Origin: Streptomyces sp. CB01201
Lineage (GTDB): Bacteria; Actinomycetota; Actinomycetes; Streptomycetales; Streptomycetaceae
Length of the DNA: 64,000 bases
Direction of reading: 5' to 3'
NCBI RefSeq assembly: GCF_002803085.1
Contig: NZ_NNBJ01000001.1
Coordinates: 928,656-992,655, forward strand
The notes below the pieces were generated by a model. That model did no database searches and had not been told where the DNA came from. It saw only the letters and a list, made by a program, of their open reading frames with translations. Shown piece by piece: positions 26,521 through 33,169 of the stretch. The stretch's first letter is position 1; each line of letters begins with the position of its first letter. The translations under genes and the position numbers were made by a program.

Positions 26521-27096
26521 ATGGCCGAGTTGTCGCCGTCGGCGCCGAAGCAGGAGCCGGTCAACACGGAGCACGGTGACGCTCCGACACCACCGCTGCG
26601 ACCCGCCGCCTACGAGCCGGCCGACTACGCCGAATGCGTCGTCCGCAGCGCCGCCGAGGCGGAGGTGTCGCCCGTGCTGGTGATGACCGTCCTGCACAAC
26701 GAGGCGTACAAGCCGCACCACCCGCTGTGGGAGCGGCTGTGGCAGTGGTGGAAGCCGGGTGCGTCCTTCGGGGTCGCCAACATGCACAGCGCCACGTTCG
26801 AGGAGGTGCGGCGCAGGCACGGCCTGTCGCAGCGGTGGCAGGACCTCCGTGATGATCCCGCGTTCGCGATCCGGGCGGCGGCCCTGCACCTGCGCGACCT
26901 CGACCGAAGCCTTCCCGAGCGGCATGTGCGCCGTTACACGCGCGACGAACTCCTCGCCCTGGGGTACAACGCGGGCGAACGCAACATGCGAGCCTTCGCC
27001 CGAGGCGTACCCGCCGGCCCCATGGCGCGGTCGTATCTGCGCCGCTACCGCGCCTACCGGAGCCGGGCCGAGTCCGCGCTTCAGAAGGCCCGCTGA
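26521..27096 (+). CDS. Transglycosylase-SLT-like protein without signal peptide
   Basis: ATG 26521 is preceded by an AAGGG run. Within the 191 residues, VLVMTVLHNEAYKP near 54-67 offers the catalytic Glu context of lytic transglycosylases, FGVANMHSATF replaces the usual GLMQI-type loop, and LALGYNAGERNMRAF matches the conserved YNAG segment. No signal peptide or membrane anchor is visible, which is unusual for a murein hydrolase; it may be exported another way or act on another polymer. It is convergent with the DoxX-like gene and shares a terminator with it. Confidence 0.68.
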   Translation: MAELSPSAPKQEPVNTEHGDAPTPPLRPAAYEPADYAECVVRSAAEAEVSPVLVMTVLHNEAYKPHHPLWERLWQWWKPGASFGVANMHSATFEEVRRRHGLSQRWQDLRDDPAFAIRAAALHLRDLDRSLPERHVRRYTRDELLALGYNAGERNMRAFARGVPAGPMARSYLRRYRAYRSRAESALQKAR

Positions 27097-27113
27097 GCGG
27101 GGCCGCTCAGCGG
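27090..27113. terminator. Shared hairpin containing both convergent stop codons
   Basis: CCGCTGAGC (27090-27098) pairs with GCTCAGCGG (27105-27113) around a 6-nt loop. The TGA of the plus-strand gene (27094-27096) and the TGA of the minus-strand gene (read from 27107-27109) are both inside the stem. Confidence 0.75.
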
Positions 27114-27484
27114 TCGCCGGCCTTCCGGGCCACTCCGTACGCCCAGAGGACGAGCGGGACCTGCACGGGGAGCCGCGCGATCGCCGCCGCGCGCAGTGCG
27201 GGGGAACGGTCACGCCAGTCGTAGGCCATCTTGACGTTGGCCGGGAGCACTCCTACGAAGAACGCCGCGGCCGCGAGCGCGGCAGGCCTGCGGGTCCGGG
27301 GCATCGCGACGCCGGCGGCCAGCGCGAGCTCCACCGCCGCGCTGGCGTAGGTCCAGGTCCGCGGGGTGCCGGGCAGCGCGCGGGGCACCATCGAGTCGAA
27401 GAGTCCCGGGTTTGCCACGTGCGCGACGCTCGCTCCTGCGAGCAGTCCCGCGAGGAGCCGGTGCGAAGTCGGGGAGGGGGCCAC
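27107..27484 (-). CDS. DoxX-like membrane protein
   Basis: GTG 27484 has AAGGAG 6 nt upstream. The 125-residue protein has four hydrophobic segments (near residues 8-22, 45-60, 66-82 and 100-118) with the compact layout of small DoxX-like proteins, including VANPGLFDSMVP after the first segment and LPANVKMAYDW after the third. DoxX-like proteins are linked to redox or thiol-stress functions elsewhere, but no role is proven for this subgroup. Monocistronic. Confidence 0.7.
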   Translation of the reverse strand: MAPSPTSHRLLAGLLAGASVAHVANPGLFDSMVPRALPGTPRTWTYASAAVELALAAGVAMPRTRRPAALAAAAFFVGVLPANVKMAYDWRDRSPALRAAAIARLPVQVPLVLWAYGVARKAGDR

Positions 27485-27704
27485 GGGAGTCTCCTTGGCT
27501 GGAGTGGGGCTTGAGTGTTACCCGACAGTAGTCCACGGGTGAGAGGTTCCTCCGCGGATAGGGGCAACGCGGGCGCGACTGCCGTCGGTCGTGCCGCGTG
27601 GTCTCTCGGCCCATCTCGCCGAGTGCGACCGGCATTTCGGCAACAGGTCCGGAAATGCGCGCCCTGGCGAGCGAGTTCACAGCGTCCTCGGCCATACTTC
27701 GCCC

Positions 27705-28265
27705 GTGGAGCAGCGATCAGAACACCAGTACATGCCCCTGGGTGGCGCCGCGACGGATCCCGCATACGTCCCCGGCCTCGTCCCGCCGCGTCCGGCCGCG
27801 CAGGAGGCGAAGCCTCCGTCCGGCGAATCCGGCGTCGACGGTGACGCCGAACCGGACGCCGACGAGGGCGGCCGAGTGGCGGTGGCGACCGAAGCGGGCG
27901 CGGCCGAGGCGGCCGAGGCCGAGGCGCGGGATTTCGCGGCCGAATCCGACGGGAGCGCCGCGTCTGACGCCCAGTCGGACGTGGATGACGGGCCCTCCTG
28001 CGAGATCTCCGATCGGCTGGGCTCGATCGTCGCGGGTCGCGGGGGAGTGCGCCTGCGCCTGATGGACGAAGAGGCCGACTTCCGCTGGGACGAGATCAGC
28101 GCGGTCGAGTACCGGACACCGTGGTGGACCCGCCGGTTCGAGGTCGTCGTGTACACGCCGAACCACCGCCGCTTCTCGCACGACATCCAGGCCCCCGACC
28201 GGGCCGCCCTCGCGCAGTGGACCGAGCAGCTCGACGCGGTGCTCGACGCGTACTTCGAGGACTGA
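27705..28265 (+). CDS. Hypothetical protein with disordered acidic N-terminus and PH-like C-terminus
   Basis: From GTG 27705 the 186-residue product begins with about 95 residues of Pro/Ala/Glu/Asp-rich, probably disordered sequence. A compact domain of about 85 residues follows (CEISDRLGSIVAGRGGVRLR, then FRWDEISAVEYR, VYTPNHRRFSHDI and a final helix LAQWTEQLDAVLDAYF) with the strand pattern of bacterial PH-like proteins. I do not recognise a named family. There is no ribosome site; CATACT six bases upstream suggests a leaderless start. It ends at the hairpin at 28286-28323. Confidence 0.6.
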   Translation: MEQRSEHQYMPLGGAATDPAYVPGLVPPRPAAQEAKPPSGESGVDGDAEPDADEGGRVAVATEAGAAEAAEAEARDFAAESDGSAASDAQSDVDDGPSCEISDRLGSIVAGRGGVRLRLMDEEADFRWDEISAVEYRTPWWTRRFEVVVYTPNHRRFSHDIQAPDRAALAQWTEQLDAVLDAYFED

Positions 28266-28285
28266 CCAGGGCGACACAGCAGCGG

Positions 28286-28323
28286 CCGAGGCAGCCGGAA
28301 ACCGATCGTGGACGCTGCCTCGG
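28286..28323. terminator. Terminator before the ABC-F leader
   Basis: CCGAGGCAGC (28286-28295) pairs perfectly with GCTGCCTCGG (28314-28323), loop of 18 nt, 21 bp after the stop of the hypothetical gene. It isolates the ABC-F leader promoter from upstream transcription. Confidence 0.7.
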
Positions 28324-28347
28324 TCGCACGGCCCGCGGCGCGTCCGT

Positions 28348-28353
28348 TACGGT
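28348..28353 (+). promoter_or_regulatory. -10 element of the ABC-F leader transcript
   Basis: TACGGT, matching TANNNT, ends exactly 7 nt before ATG 28361. No Shine-Dalgarno site lies between, so the transcript should start at that ATG. Confidence 0.6.
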
Positions 28354-28360
28354 TGTGTCC

Positions 28361-28384
28361 ATGTCTACGCCCCGAGTTTCCTAG
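28361..28384 (+). CDS. Leaderless seven-residue leader peptide (MSTPRVS)
   Basis: ATG 28361 to TAG 28384 encodes MSTPRVS. A TANNNT box exactly 7 nt upstream gives it a leaderless start, and a terminator-like hairpin begins 4 nt after its stop codon, followed by the ABC-F gene 60 nt downstream. This is the layout of ribosome-sensing attenuators known in front of antibiotic-resistance ABC-F and erm genes. A ribosome paused on the last codons or stop would cover the left arm of the hairpin. That it is translated is inference from layout. Confidence 0.6.
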   Translation: MSTPRVS

Positions 28385-28387
28385 CCA

Positions 28388-28428
28388 GGGACCCGCTTCC
28401 ACGCCAGAAGTGTGTCCTTTTCGCTTTT
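28388..28428 (+). terminator. Candidate attenuator hairpin with T-rich tail upstream of ABC-F gene
   Basis: The left arm GGGACCCGCTTC (28388-28399) pairs with GAAGTGTGTCCT (28407-28418) with one C/U mismatch and two G-U pairs around a 7-nt loop. TTTTCGCTTTT (28418-28428) follows at once. Such a T-rich tail is unusual in this GC-rich genome and fits intrinsic termination. It lies between the leader peptide and the ABC-F start codon. Confidence 0.6.
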
Positions 28429-28444
28429 CTCGGAGCGTTCTCCC

Positions 28445-30049
28445 ATGATCACCGTTCGTGGTGTCGAGCTGCGCGCGGGCGCCCGCCTGCTGCTCTCCAA
28501 CATCTCCTTCACCGTTTCCCCCGGCGACCGCATCGGCCTGGTCGGCCGCAACGGCGCCGGCAAGACCACCCTCATGGCCGCCCTGGCCGGACAGTCCCGT
28601 CCGGCCGCGGGCACGATCACGCCGACCAACCCCGTCGGCTTCCTGGCCCAGGACTCCCGCGCCGCGGACCCCGAGGCCACGGTCACCGGCCGCATCCTGT
28701 CCGCCCGCGGCCTGGACACCGCCCTGCGCAAGCTGCGCGCGGCCGAGGCGGCACTGGCCGACGCGGGCTCGCCCGCCGCCCTCGAACGGGCCATGGACGC
28801 CTATGCCCGCGCCGACGCCGCCTTCCAGGCCGGCGGCGGTTACGGCGCCGAGGCCGAAGCCGCCCGGGTCGCGGCCGGGCTCGGGCTGCCGGACCGGGTG
28901 ATGGGCGAGCCCGTCGGCAGCCTCTCCGGTGGTCAGAAGCGCCGGGTGGAGCTGGCCCGCATCCTGTTCGCCGGACACCGTGGCACGCTGCTCCTGGACG
29001 AGCCGACCAACCATCTGGACGCGGACTCGGTGGCCTGGCTCCGCACGTTCCTGCTGGCGCACCAGGGCGGCCTCGTCGTGATCAGCCACGACACCGCGTT
29101 GCTCGCCGCCACCGTCAACCGGGTCTTCCACCTGGATGCCACCCGGGCGACGATCGACCTCTACAACACCGGGTGGACCGCCTACCTCGCCCAGCGGGAC
29201 GCGGACGAGCGGCGCCGGGAACGCGAACGCGCCAACGGAGAGCGCAAGGCCGCGAGCCTGCACGCCCAGGCGGACCGGATGAAGGCCCGCTCCGCCACCG
29301 CGGTGACGGCCAGAAGCATGGCGCGGCGCGCCGACCGGATGCTCGCGGAGCTGGAACCCGTCCGGCGGACGGAGAAGGTCGCCAGAATCCGGCTGCCCGA
29401 ACCGGCCCCGTGCGGGCGGATGCCGCTGGGTGCGGTCAGCCTGGGCAAGTCCTACGGCGACCATCGGGTACTGGCCGGTGTCGACCTGGCCGTGGACCGG
29501 GGCAGCCGCCTGGTCGTCCTCGGCTTCAACGGCGCGGGCAAGACCACGCTGCTCCGTCTGCTCGCCGGACGCGCGCGGCCCGATGCCGGCCGGGTGGTCC
29601 ACGGACACGGGCTGCGCCTGGGGTACTTCGCTCAGGAACACGACACCCTCGACCTCCACCGCACGGTCAGGGAGAACCTCTCCGATGCCGCCCCGTACCT
29701 CACCGACGGCGAGGTGCGGCACGTGCTCGGCGCGTTCCTGTTCACCGGGGACGAGGCCGACAAGCGGGCCGCGGTCCTCTCCGGCGGGGAGAAGACCCGT
29801 CTGGCTCTGGCCTGCCTGGTCCACTCCGGGGCGAATGTGCTGCTCCTCGACGAACCGACCAACAACCTCGACCCCGCCTCCCGCGGGGAGGTCCTGGGCG
29901 CTCTCGACGCCTACCCGGGGGCCATCGTGATGGTCACGCACGACGAGGGTGCCATCGACGCGCTGCGCCCCGAGCGGGTCCTGCTGCTGCCGGACGGGGA
30001 CGAGGACCTCTGGAGCGAGGACTATCGCGATCTGGTGTCCCTCGCCTGA
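28445..30049 (+). CDS. ABC-F family ATPase, candidate ribosome protection protein
   Basis: Two ABC ATPase domains on one 534-residue chain without membrane segments define ABC-F. Domain 1 has Walker A GRNGAGKTTL near 36, signature LSGGQKRRVELA and Walker B LLLDEPTNHLD. Domain 2 has GFNGAGKTTL near 359, LSGGEKTRLALA and LLLDEPTNNLD. The basic interdomain linker (DADERRRERERANGERKAAS and onwards) is the ribosome-contacting segment. Members either act as translation factors or dislodge antibiotics from the ribosome. The attenuator-like leader favours antibiotic-induced expression. GGAG precedes ATG 28445 by 9 nt. The drug class cannot be inferred. Confidence 0.9.
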   Translation: MITVRGVELRAGARLLLSNISFTVSPGDRIGLVGRNGAGKTTLMAALAGQSRPAAGTITPTNPVGFLAQDSRAADPEATVTGRILSARGLDTALRKLRAAEAALADAGSPAALERAMDAYARADAAFQAGGGYGAEAEAARVAAGLGLPDRVMGEPVGSLSGGQKRRVELARILFAGHRGTLLLDEPTNHLDADSVAWLRTFLLAHQGGLVVISHDTALLAATVNRVFHLDATRATIDLYNTGWTAYLAQRDADERRRERERANGERKAASLHAQADRMKARSATAVTARSMARRADRMLAELEPVRRTEKVARIRLPEPAPCGRMPLGAVSLGKSYGDHRVLAGVDLAVDRGSRLVVLGFNGAGKTTLLRLLAGRARPDAGRVVHGHGLRLGYFAQEHDTLDLHRTVRENLSDAAPYLTDGEVRHVLGAFLFTGDEADKRAAVLSGGEKTRLALACLVHSGANVLLLDEPTNNLDPASRGEVLGALDAYPGAIVMVTHDEGAIDALRPERVLLLPDGDEDLWSEDYRDLVSLA

Positions 30050-30117
30050 CGGGCCGTCAATTTCCCGGCCGGTTGGGCCGGCCGTCGTTCACTGCGGCCG
30101 GGCCAACAGGCATGAGA

Positions 30118-30261
30118 ATGAGGGGAGTTCGCCCGACGGCCGACGGTGTCGATGTGACCATGACGATCCAGCCGCTGCATTCGGAGGAGTGGACCGGGCG
30201 CCTGGTCGCCGGCCGGTAGAACGAGATGGACAACCTGGCGAAGGCCCTGAGGGACGGCTGA
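30118..30261 (+). pseudogene. C-terminal remnant of an AHSA1/SRPBCC protein with internal stop
   Basis: The frame reads GVDVTMTIQPLHSEEWTGRL then VAGR, a TAG at 30217-30219, and continues in the same frame as NEMDNLAKALRDG before TGA 30259-30261. Strand, loop and last helix match the C-terminus of AHSA1-type SRPBCC proteins (TLTIEPMHDE...W..R...GW...LDNLA). The rest of the domain is missing. It follows the ABC-F gene and precedes a lipoprotein gene. The in-frame continuation past the amber codon marks it as decay rather than a short real gene. Confidence 0.6.
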
Positions 30262-30345
30262 ACAGGGCCAACCGGGACGGGCCGTGATCGGGTCGCCGCA
30301 TTCTGGGCAGGGTCGGTACAAGCACCTACTCACTGGGAGGTCACC

Positions 30346-30687
30346 GTGCGCCAGTCCCTTCGTTCGATGCGCGCCGCCGTCGCTTCGCCCGCCCCCCGTC
30401 GCCTCCGCCGGTCGTCCGCCTGGGCGACCGGCGCGGCGGCCGCGTTCCTCCTCGTCACCGGATGCTCTACGCAGGACGCGATCTGCGGGGGCGACGAGTA
30501 CCCGGTGCTGAACGTGGGCTCCGCGGGCCGGGCCTGCGTGGACAAGAAGCAGCAGCCACCGCAGGGCTATGTCCGCTTTCCCCAGGGCAAGGTGCCGGAA
30601 CACGTGGATGACAAGTGGGACAAGTACTGGCGGACCCATACTGTCGACAAGAGCGGGACGATCACGCAGCTCTCACCCCAGTCGTGA
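30346..30687 (+). CDS. SCO0607-family lipoprotein
   Basis: GTG 30346 has GGGAGG six bases upstream. The 113-residue product has an Arg-rich start, a hydrophobic core and a lipobox LVTGC (Cys near residue 40), then a mature region with CGGDEYPVLNVGSAGRACV and GYVRFPQGKVPEHVDDKWD, which I recognise as the small Streptomyces lipoprotein family named after SCO0607. The two further Cys could form a disulfide. Function is unknown; the protein should be anchored on the outer face of the membrane. Confidence 0.85.
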   Translation: MRQSLRSMRAAVASPAPRRLRRSSAWATGAAAAFLLVTGCSTQDAICGGDEYPVLNVGSAGRACVDKKQQPPQGYVRFPQGKVPEHVDDKWDKYWRTHTVDKSGTITQLSPQS

Positions 30688-30839
30688 GCGGATAGGTACC
30701 GGCATCGGCACGGCGCTGCGTCGGCACCGGCACAGCACGGCACTGCAATCGGCACCGGCCCGGCCTCGGCGCTCGCTGCGGCGTCCGCGAACCCCGGCGC
30801 CGACGTGGCGACCCGTCGTGCCGAGCCGTCGGACCCGGG

Positions 30840-31760
30840 TCAGGGCTGTGCGCGGATGCCGTCGATGATGCGGGTCCAGTTGTCGCCCCCGTGGCCGTTC
30901 TCGATGGCGTGCCGGTAGTGGGCCCGCACGGCCAGCGGCAGCGCGAGGTCGAGGCCGAGTGAGGTGCTGGTTTCGACGATGTGGTCCGCGGTCGCGCCCA
31001 TCATGGTGACCGTGCTGAGATCGCCCGGGTGCTCTCCCGCGTCGAGTGCGGTACCGGGGACGCTCTCGCCCGCCCGCAGGATGGCGCCGATCGCGTCGGT
31101 GGAACCGAGCAGCTCCGGCAGCGCCTGCGCGGCCTTCATCCCCGCGCTGCCGAGCATGGCCGTCGCGTGCATCAGCGCGGACAACGCGGAGAGGAATACG
31201 GTGAGTTGGGCCTGGTACATCATCTGGGCGAGCCCCGGTTCCTCGCCCAGATACCTCGGGACCCCGAGCAGCGCCAGCTCCGCGCGGTGGGCCTCCAGCG
31301 CCCCCTCCTGCCCGCTGAAGTAGACGTGGGACGCCTCCGTGCCGATCATCGGCGCGGGGACCATGACACCGCCGGTGAGGAAGCGGGCGCCGTGGCCCGC
31401 GGCCCAGGCCGCCGCCTCGCGCGTGCGGTCGGGGGTGTCGGAACTGAGATTGACGAGCGTCCGGCCGGTCAAGGAGGCGGCGGCGCCGTCGAGGACGTCG
31501 TACATGGCCCGGTAGTCGGTGAGGCTGAGGATGACGAGGTGACTCGCTTCGACGGCCTCGGCGGGTGTGGCGGCCAAGGCCGCGCCCTCGGCGACGACAT
31601 CGGCGGCCCGGCCGGCCGTGCGGTTCCAGACGGTGACGGGGCGACCGGCGCCGAGGAGGGTGCGGGTCATCGCCTGGCCCATCGGGCCGAGTCCGATCAC
31701 CGTGACAGGGCGGTTCGCGCCGGTGGTGAGGTGGGTGGTGCGGTGCTGTGGTTCGTTCAT
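30840..31760 (-). CDS. Imine-reductase-like NAD(P)-dependent dehydrogenase
   Basis: The 306-residue protein opens with a Rossmann motif VTVIGLGPMGQAM (20-31), followed by VWNRTAGRA, the NADPH ribose-binding loop. FLTGGVMVPAPMIGTEAS and the long C-terminal helix with YQAQLTVFLSAL match imine reductases and beta-hydroxyacid dehydrogenases. Imine reductases use NADPH to reduce cyclic imines. It is divergent from an HxlR regulator across 84 bp with a palindrome (31794-31820), so it is probably repressed by that regulator. Native substrate unknown. Confidence 0.82.
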   Translation of the reverse strand: MNEPQHRTTHLTTGANRPVTVIGLGPMGQAMTRTLLGAGRPVTVWNRTAGRAADVVAEGAALAATPAEAVEASHLVILSLTDYRAMYDVLDGAAASLTGRTLVNLSSDTPDRTREAAAWAAGHGARFLTGGVMVPAPMIGTEASHVYFSGQEGALEAHRAELALLGVPRYLGEEPGLAQMMYQAQLTVFLSALSALMHATAMLGSAGMKAAQALPELLGSTDAIGAILRAGESVPGTALDAGEHPGDLSTVTMMGATADHIVETSTSLGLDLALPLAVRAHYRHAIENGHGGDNWTRIIDGIRAQP

Positions 31761-31793
31761 TTCTCCATGATCGAAGAGTGCGGATAGTCTCGG

Positions 31794-31820
31794 AAGTACC
31801 CACTATTTTCTGCGGTACTT
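31794..31820. promoter_or_regulatory. Candidate HxlR operator
   Basis: AAGTACC (31794-31800) and GGTACTT (31814-31820) form an inverted repeat with 13-bp spacing in the divergent gap between the reductase and HxlR genes. Arms of this GTAC type are usual for HxlR regulators. It would overlap both promoters. Confidence 0.65.
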
Positions 31821-31844
31821 ACCTTTTAGTGAGGGGGACTTGGG

Positions 31845-32213
31845 ATGGGGAGAGGACCGAGGAGCGGGCCTTACATCTGTGGCATCGACGCCGCGCTCGA
31901 TGTCGTGAGCGGCAAGTGGAAGGGGCTGATCCTGTGGGAGCTCAACGCCCATGCCGTACGCCGCTTCGCCCAGCTCAGGCGCGGTCTGCCGGGCGTGAGC
32001 GAGAAAATGCTGACGCAGCACCTGCGGGAGATGGAGGCGGACGGCCTCGTGCACCGAAAGGTGTATGCCGAGGTGCCGCCGAAGGTGGAGTACTCGCTCA
32101 CCGAGCACGGTCGCACCCTCAACCGGGCCCTCGGGCCCCTCGGCGACTGGGGAACGCAGCGCATGCGCCGGGAGCATTCCGAGAGGGTCGACCTGACCGA
32201 CACCCACGACTGA
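31845..32213 (+). CDS. HxlR-type winged-helix regulator
   Basis: The 122-residue protein has the HxlR signature: PYICGIDAALDVVSGKWKGL at the start, RFAQLRRGLPGVSEKMLTQHL as the recognition segment, EADGLVHRKVYAEVPPKVEY as wing and TEHGRTL after it. HxlR proteins sense aldehydes, quinones or disulfide stress, often through an N-terminal Cys, and one is present here (ICGID). It is divergent from the imine-reductase-like gene and should control it through the palindrome between them. A GAGGGGG ribosome site precedes ATG 31845. Confidence 0.88.
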   Translation: MGRGPRSGPYICGIDAALDVVSGKWKGLILWELNAHAVRRFAQLRRGLPGVSEKMLTQHLREMEADGLVHRKVYAEVPPKVEYSLTEHGRTLNRALGPLGDWGTQRMRREHSERVDLTDTHD

Positions 32214-32246
32214 CGGGTGCTTCGACCCGCAACCCGGTCTGTCCGC

Positions 32247-32768
32247 TCAACTCCCTTGGGCGCGCCTCCGGTTCGCCTCAAGTTCCCGCTTCAGGTTCCG
32301 CAGGGTCGCGTTGATGTTGCGGTTCTGGAAAGCCGCGAACGTGCTGCCGGACGTGGCGACGCGGTCGAACACACCGGCCACGAAGTCGGGCCACGCCCTG
32401 CGGTCGTCGATCCACGTCTCCGTGACGCGCGTGCCGTCGTCGACCGGCTCGAAGCGGTACTCCCAGGTGGCGATGGGTGCGCGCAGGCGTGGCTGCTTGA
32501 TGCCGATCGCGTGGACGCGGAACGCGAACCGGCTGCCGGGGTCGGCCGCGGTGACCGTGCACCGGGTCACCCAACGGAACAGCCCCCGCTTGTTGCGTCC
32601 GACGAACGTGGTGCCCAGCGCGGCCGAGCCGTCGTCGGCCTTCGTGGTCGTGCCCTGGTTCTCCGGGCTCCAGCGGCCCATGTCCGCGGGGCGGCTCACC
32701 GCCTCGTACGCGTCGTCAGGAGCAACGCCGATGACGATGCTCCTGCTCACCGTGAATACCCGAGTCAT
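32247..32768 (-). CDS. SRPBCC / polyketide-cyclase-like protein
   Basis: The 173-residue protein starts with FTVSRSIVIGVAPDDAYEAV, SRPADMGRWSPE and GRNKRGLFRWVTRCTVTAAD, then WEYRFEPVDDGTRVTETWID and a long final helix, all typical of the SRPBCC (polyketide cyclase/dehydrase) superfamily. It is probably a cytoplasmic ligand binder; no polyketide genes adjoin it. ATG 32768 has GAGAGGT upstream. It is convergent with the HxlR gene, 33 bp apart, with no obvious terminator. Confidence 0.78.
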   Translation of the reverse strand: MTRVFTVSRSIVIGVAPDDAYEAVSRPADMGRWSPENQGTTTKADDGSAALGTTFVGRNKRGLFRWVTRCTVTAADPGSRFAFRVHAIGIKQPRLRAPIATWEYRFEPVDDGTRVTETWIDDRRAWPDFVAGVFDRVATSGSTFAAFQNRNINATLRNLKRELEANRRRAQGS

Positions 32769-32851
32769 GGCGGACCTCTCATCAGCACGCGCGAAGCTAC
32801 TGTCCGGTAGGGATTGTGGCATGCCGCGTCCGGTCGGGTAAGGCCGGGGCT

Positions 32852-33169
32852 TCAGGGCGGGCCGGTGCCGTTGGTGCCGGCACCGGTCGAAGCGTCGGGA
32901 CGGCGGGGCCGCAGGGCCACGAGCAGTGGCGCCGGCCGGCCCCCGTTGGCGCCGCAGCCGTTGTTCGCGACGGGGCAGCCGCCGCAGCCCGACGTCGGGC
33001 AGCCGCCGCCGATCTCCTCACGGGTCAGGCGTCCCTTGCGGACCCAGTACTCCGCCATCGCATCGACCTCGCCCCGGCTGAGCCCCAGGGACCGGGCCAC
33101 GGCGTCGAGGCCCGCCCCGGTGCGGGCCGCGCTCTCGATCCGGGCGAGCACCTCGCGCAGCAGGCTCAT
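32852..33169 (-). CDS. feoC: FeoC-like Fe-S winged-helix protein
   Basis: ATG 33169 overlaps the stop of feoB by 4 bp. The 105-residue protein has a small winged helix (LLREVLARIESAARTGAGLD, then AVARSLGLSRGEVDAMAEYW) followed by a cysteine cluster with Cys57, 62, 65 and 72, fitting an Fe-S ligand set as in FeoC proteins. FeoC stabilises or regulates the FeoB ferrous iron transporter. The C-terminal 30 residues are a Pro/Gly/Arg tail. It is the third gene of feoABC. Confidence 0.82.
   Translation of the reverse strand: MSLLREVLARIESAARTGAGLDAVARSLGLSRGEVDAMAEYWVRKGRLTREEIGGGCPTSGCGGCPVANNGCGANGGRPAPLLVALRPRRPDASTGAGTNGTGPP

Noticed and set aside
27677..29941. Minus-strand open frame of more than 700 codons opposite the ABC-F gene
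   Set aside because: Antisense shadow of a coding region with strong third-position GC bias; the ABC-F motifs on the plus strand are decisive.
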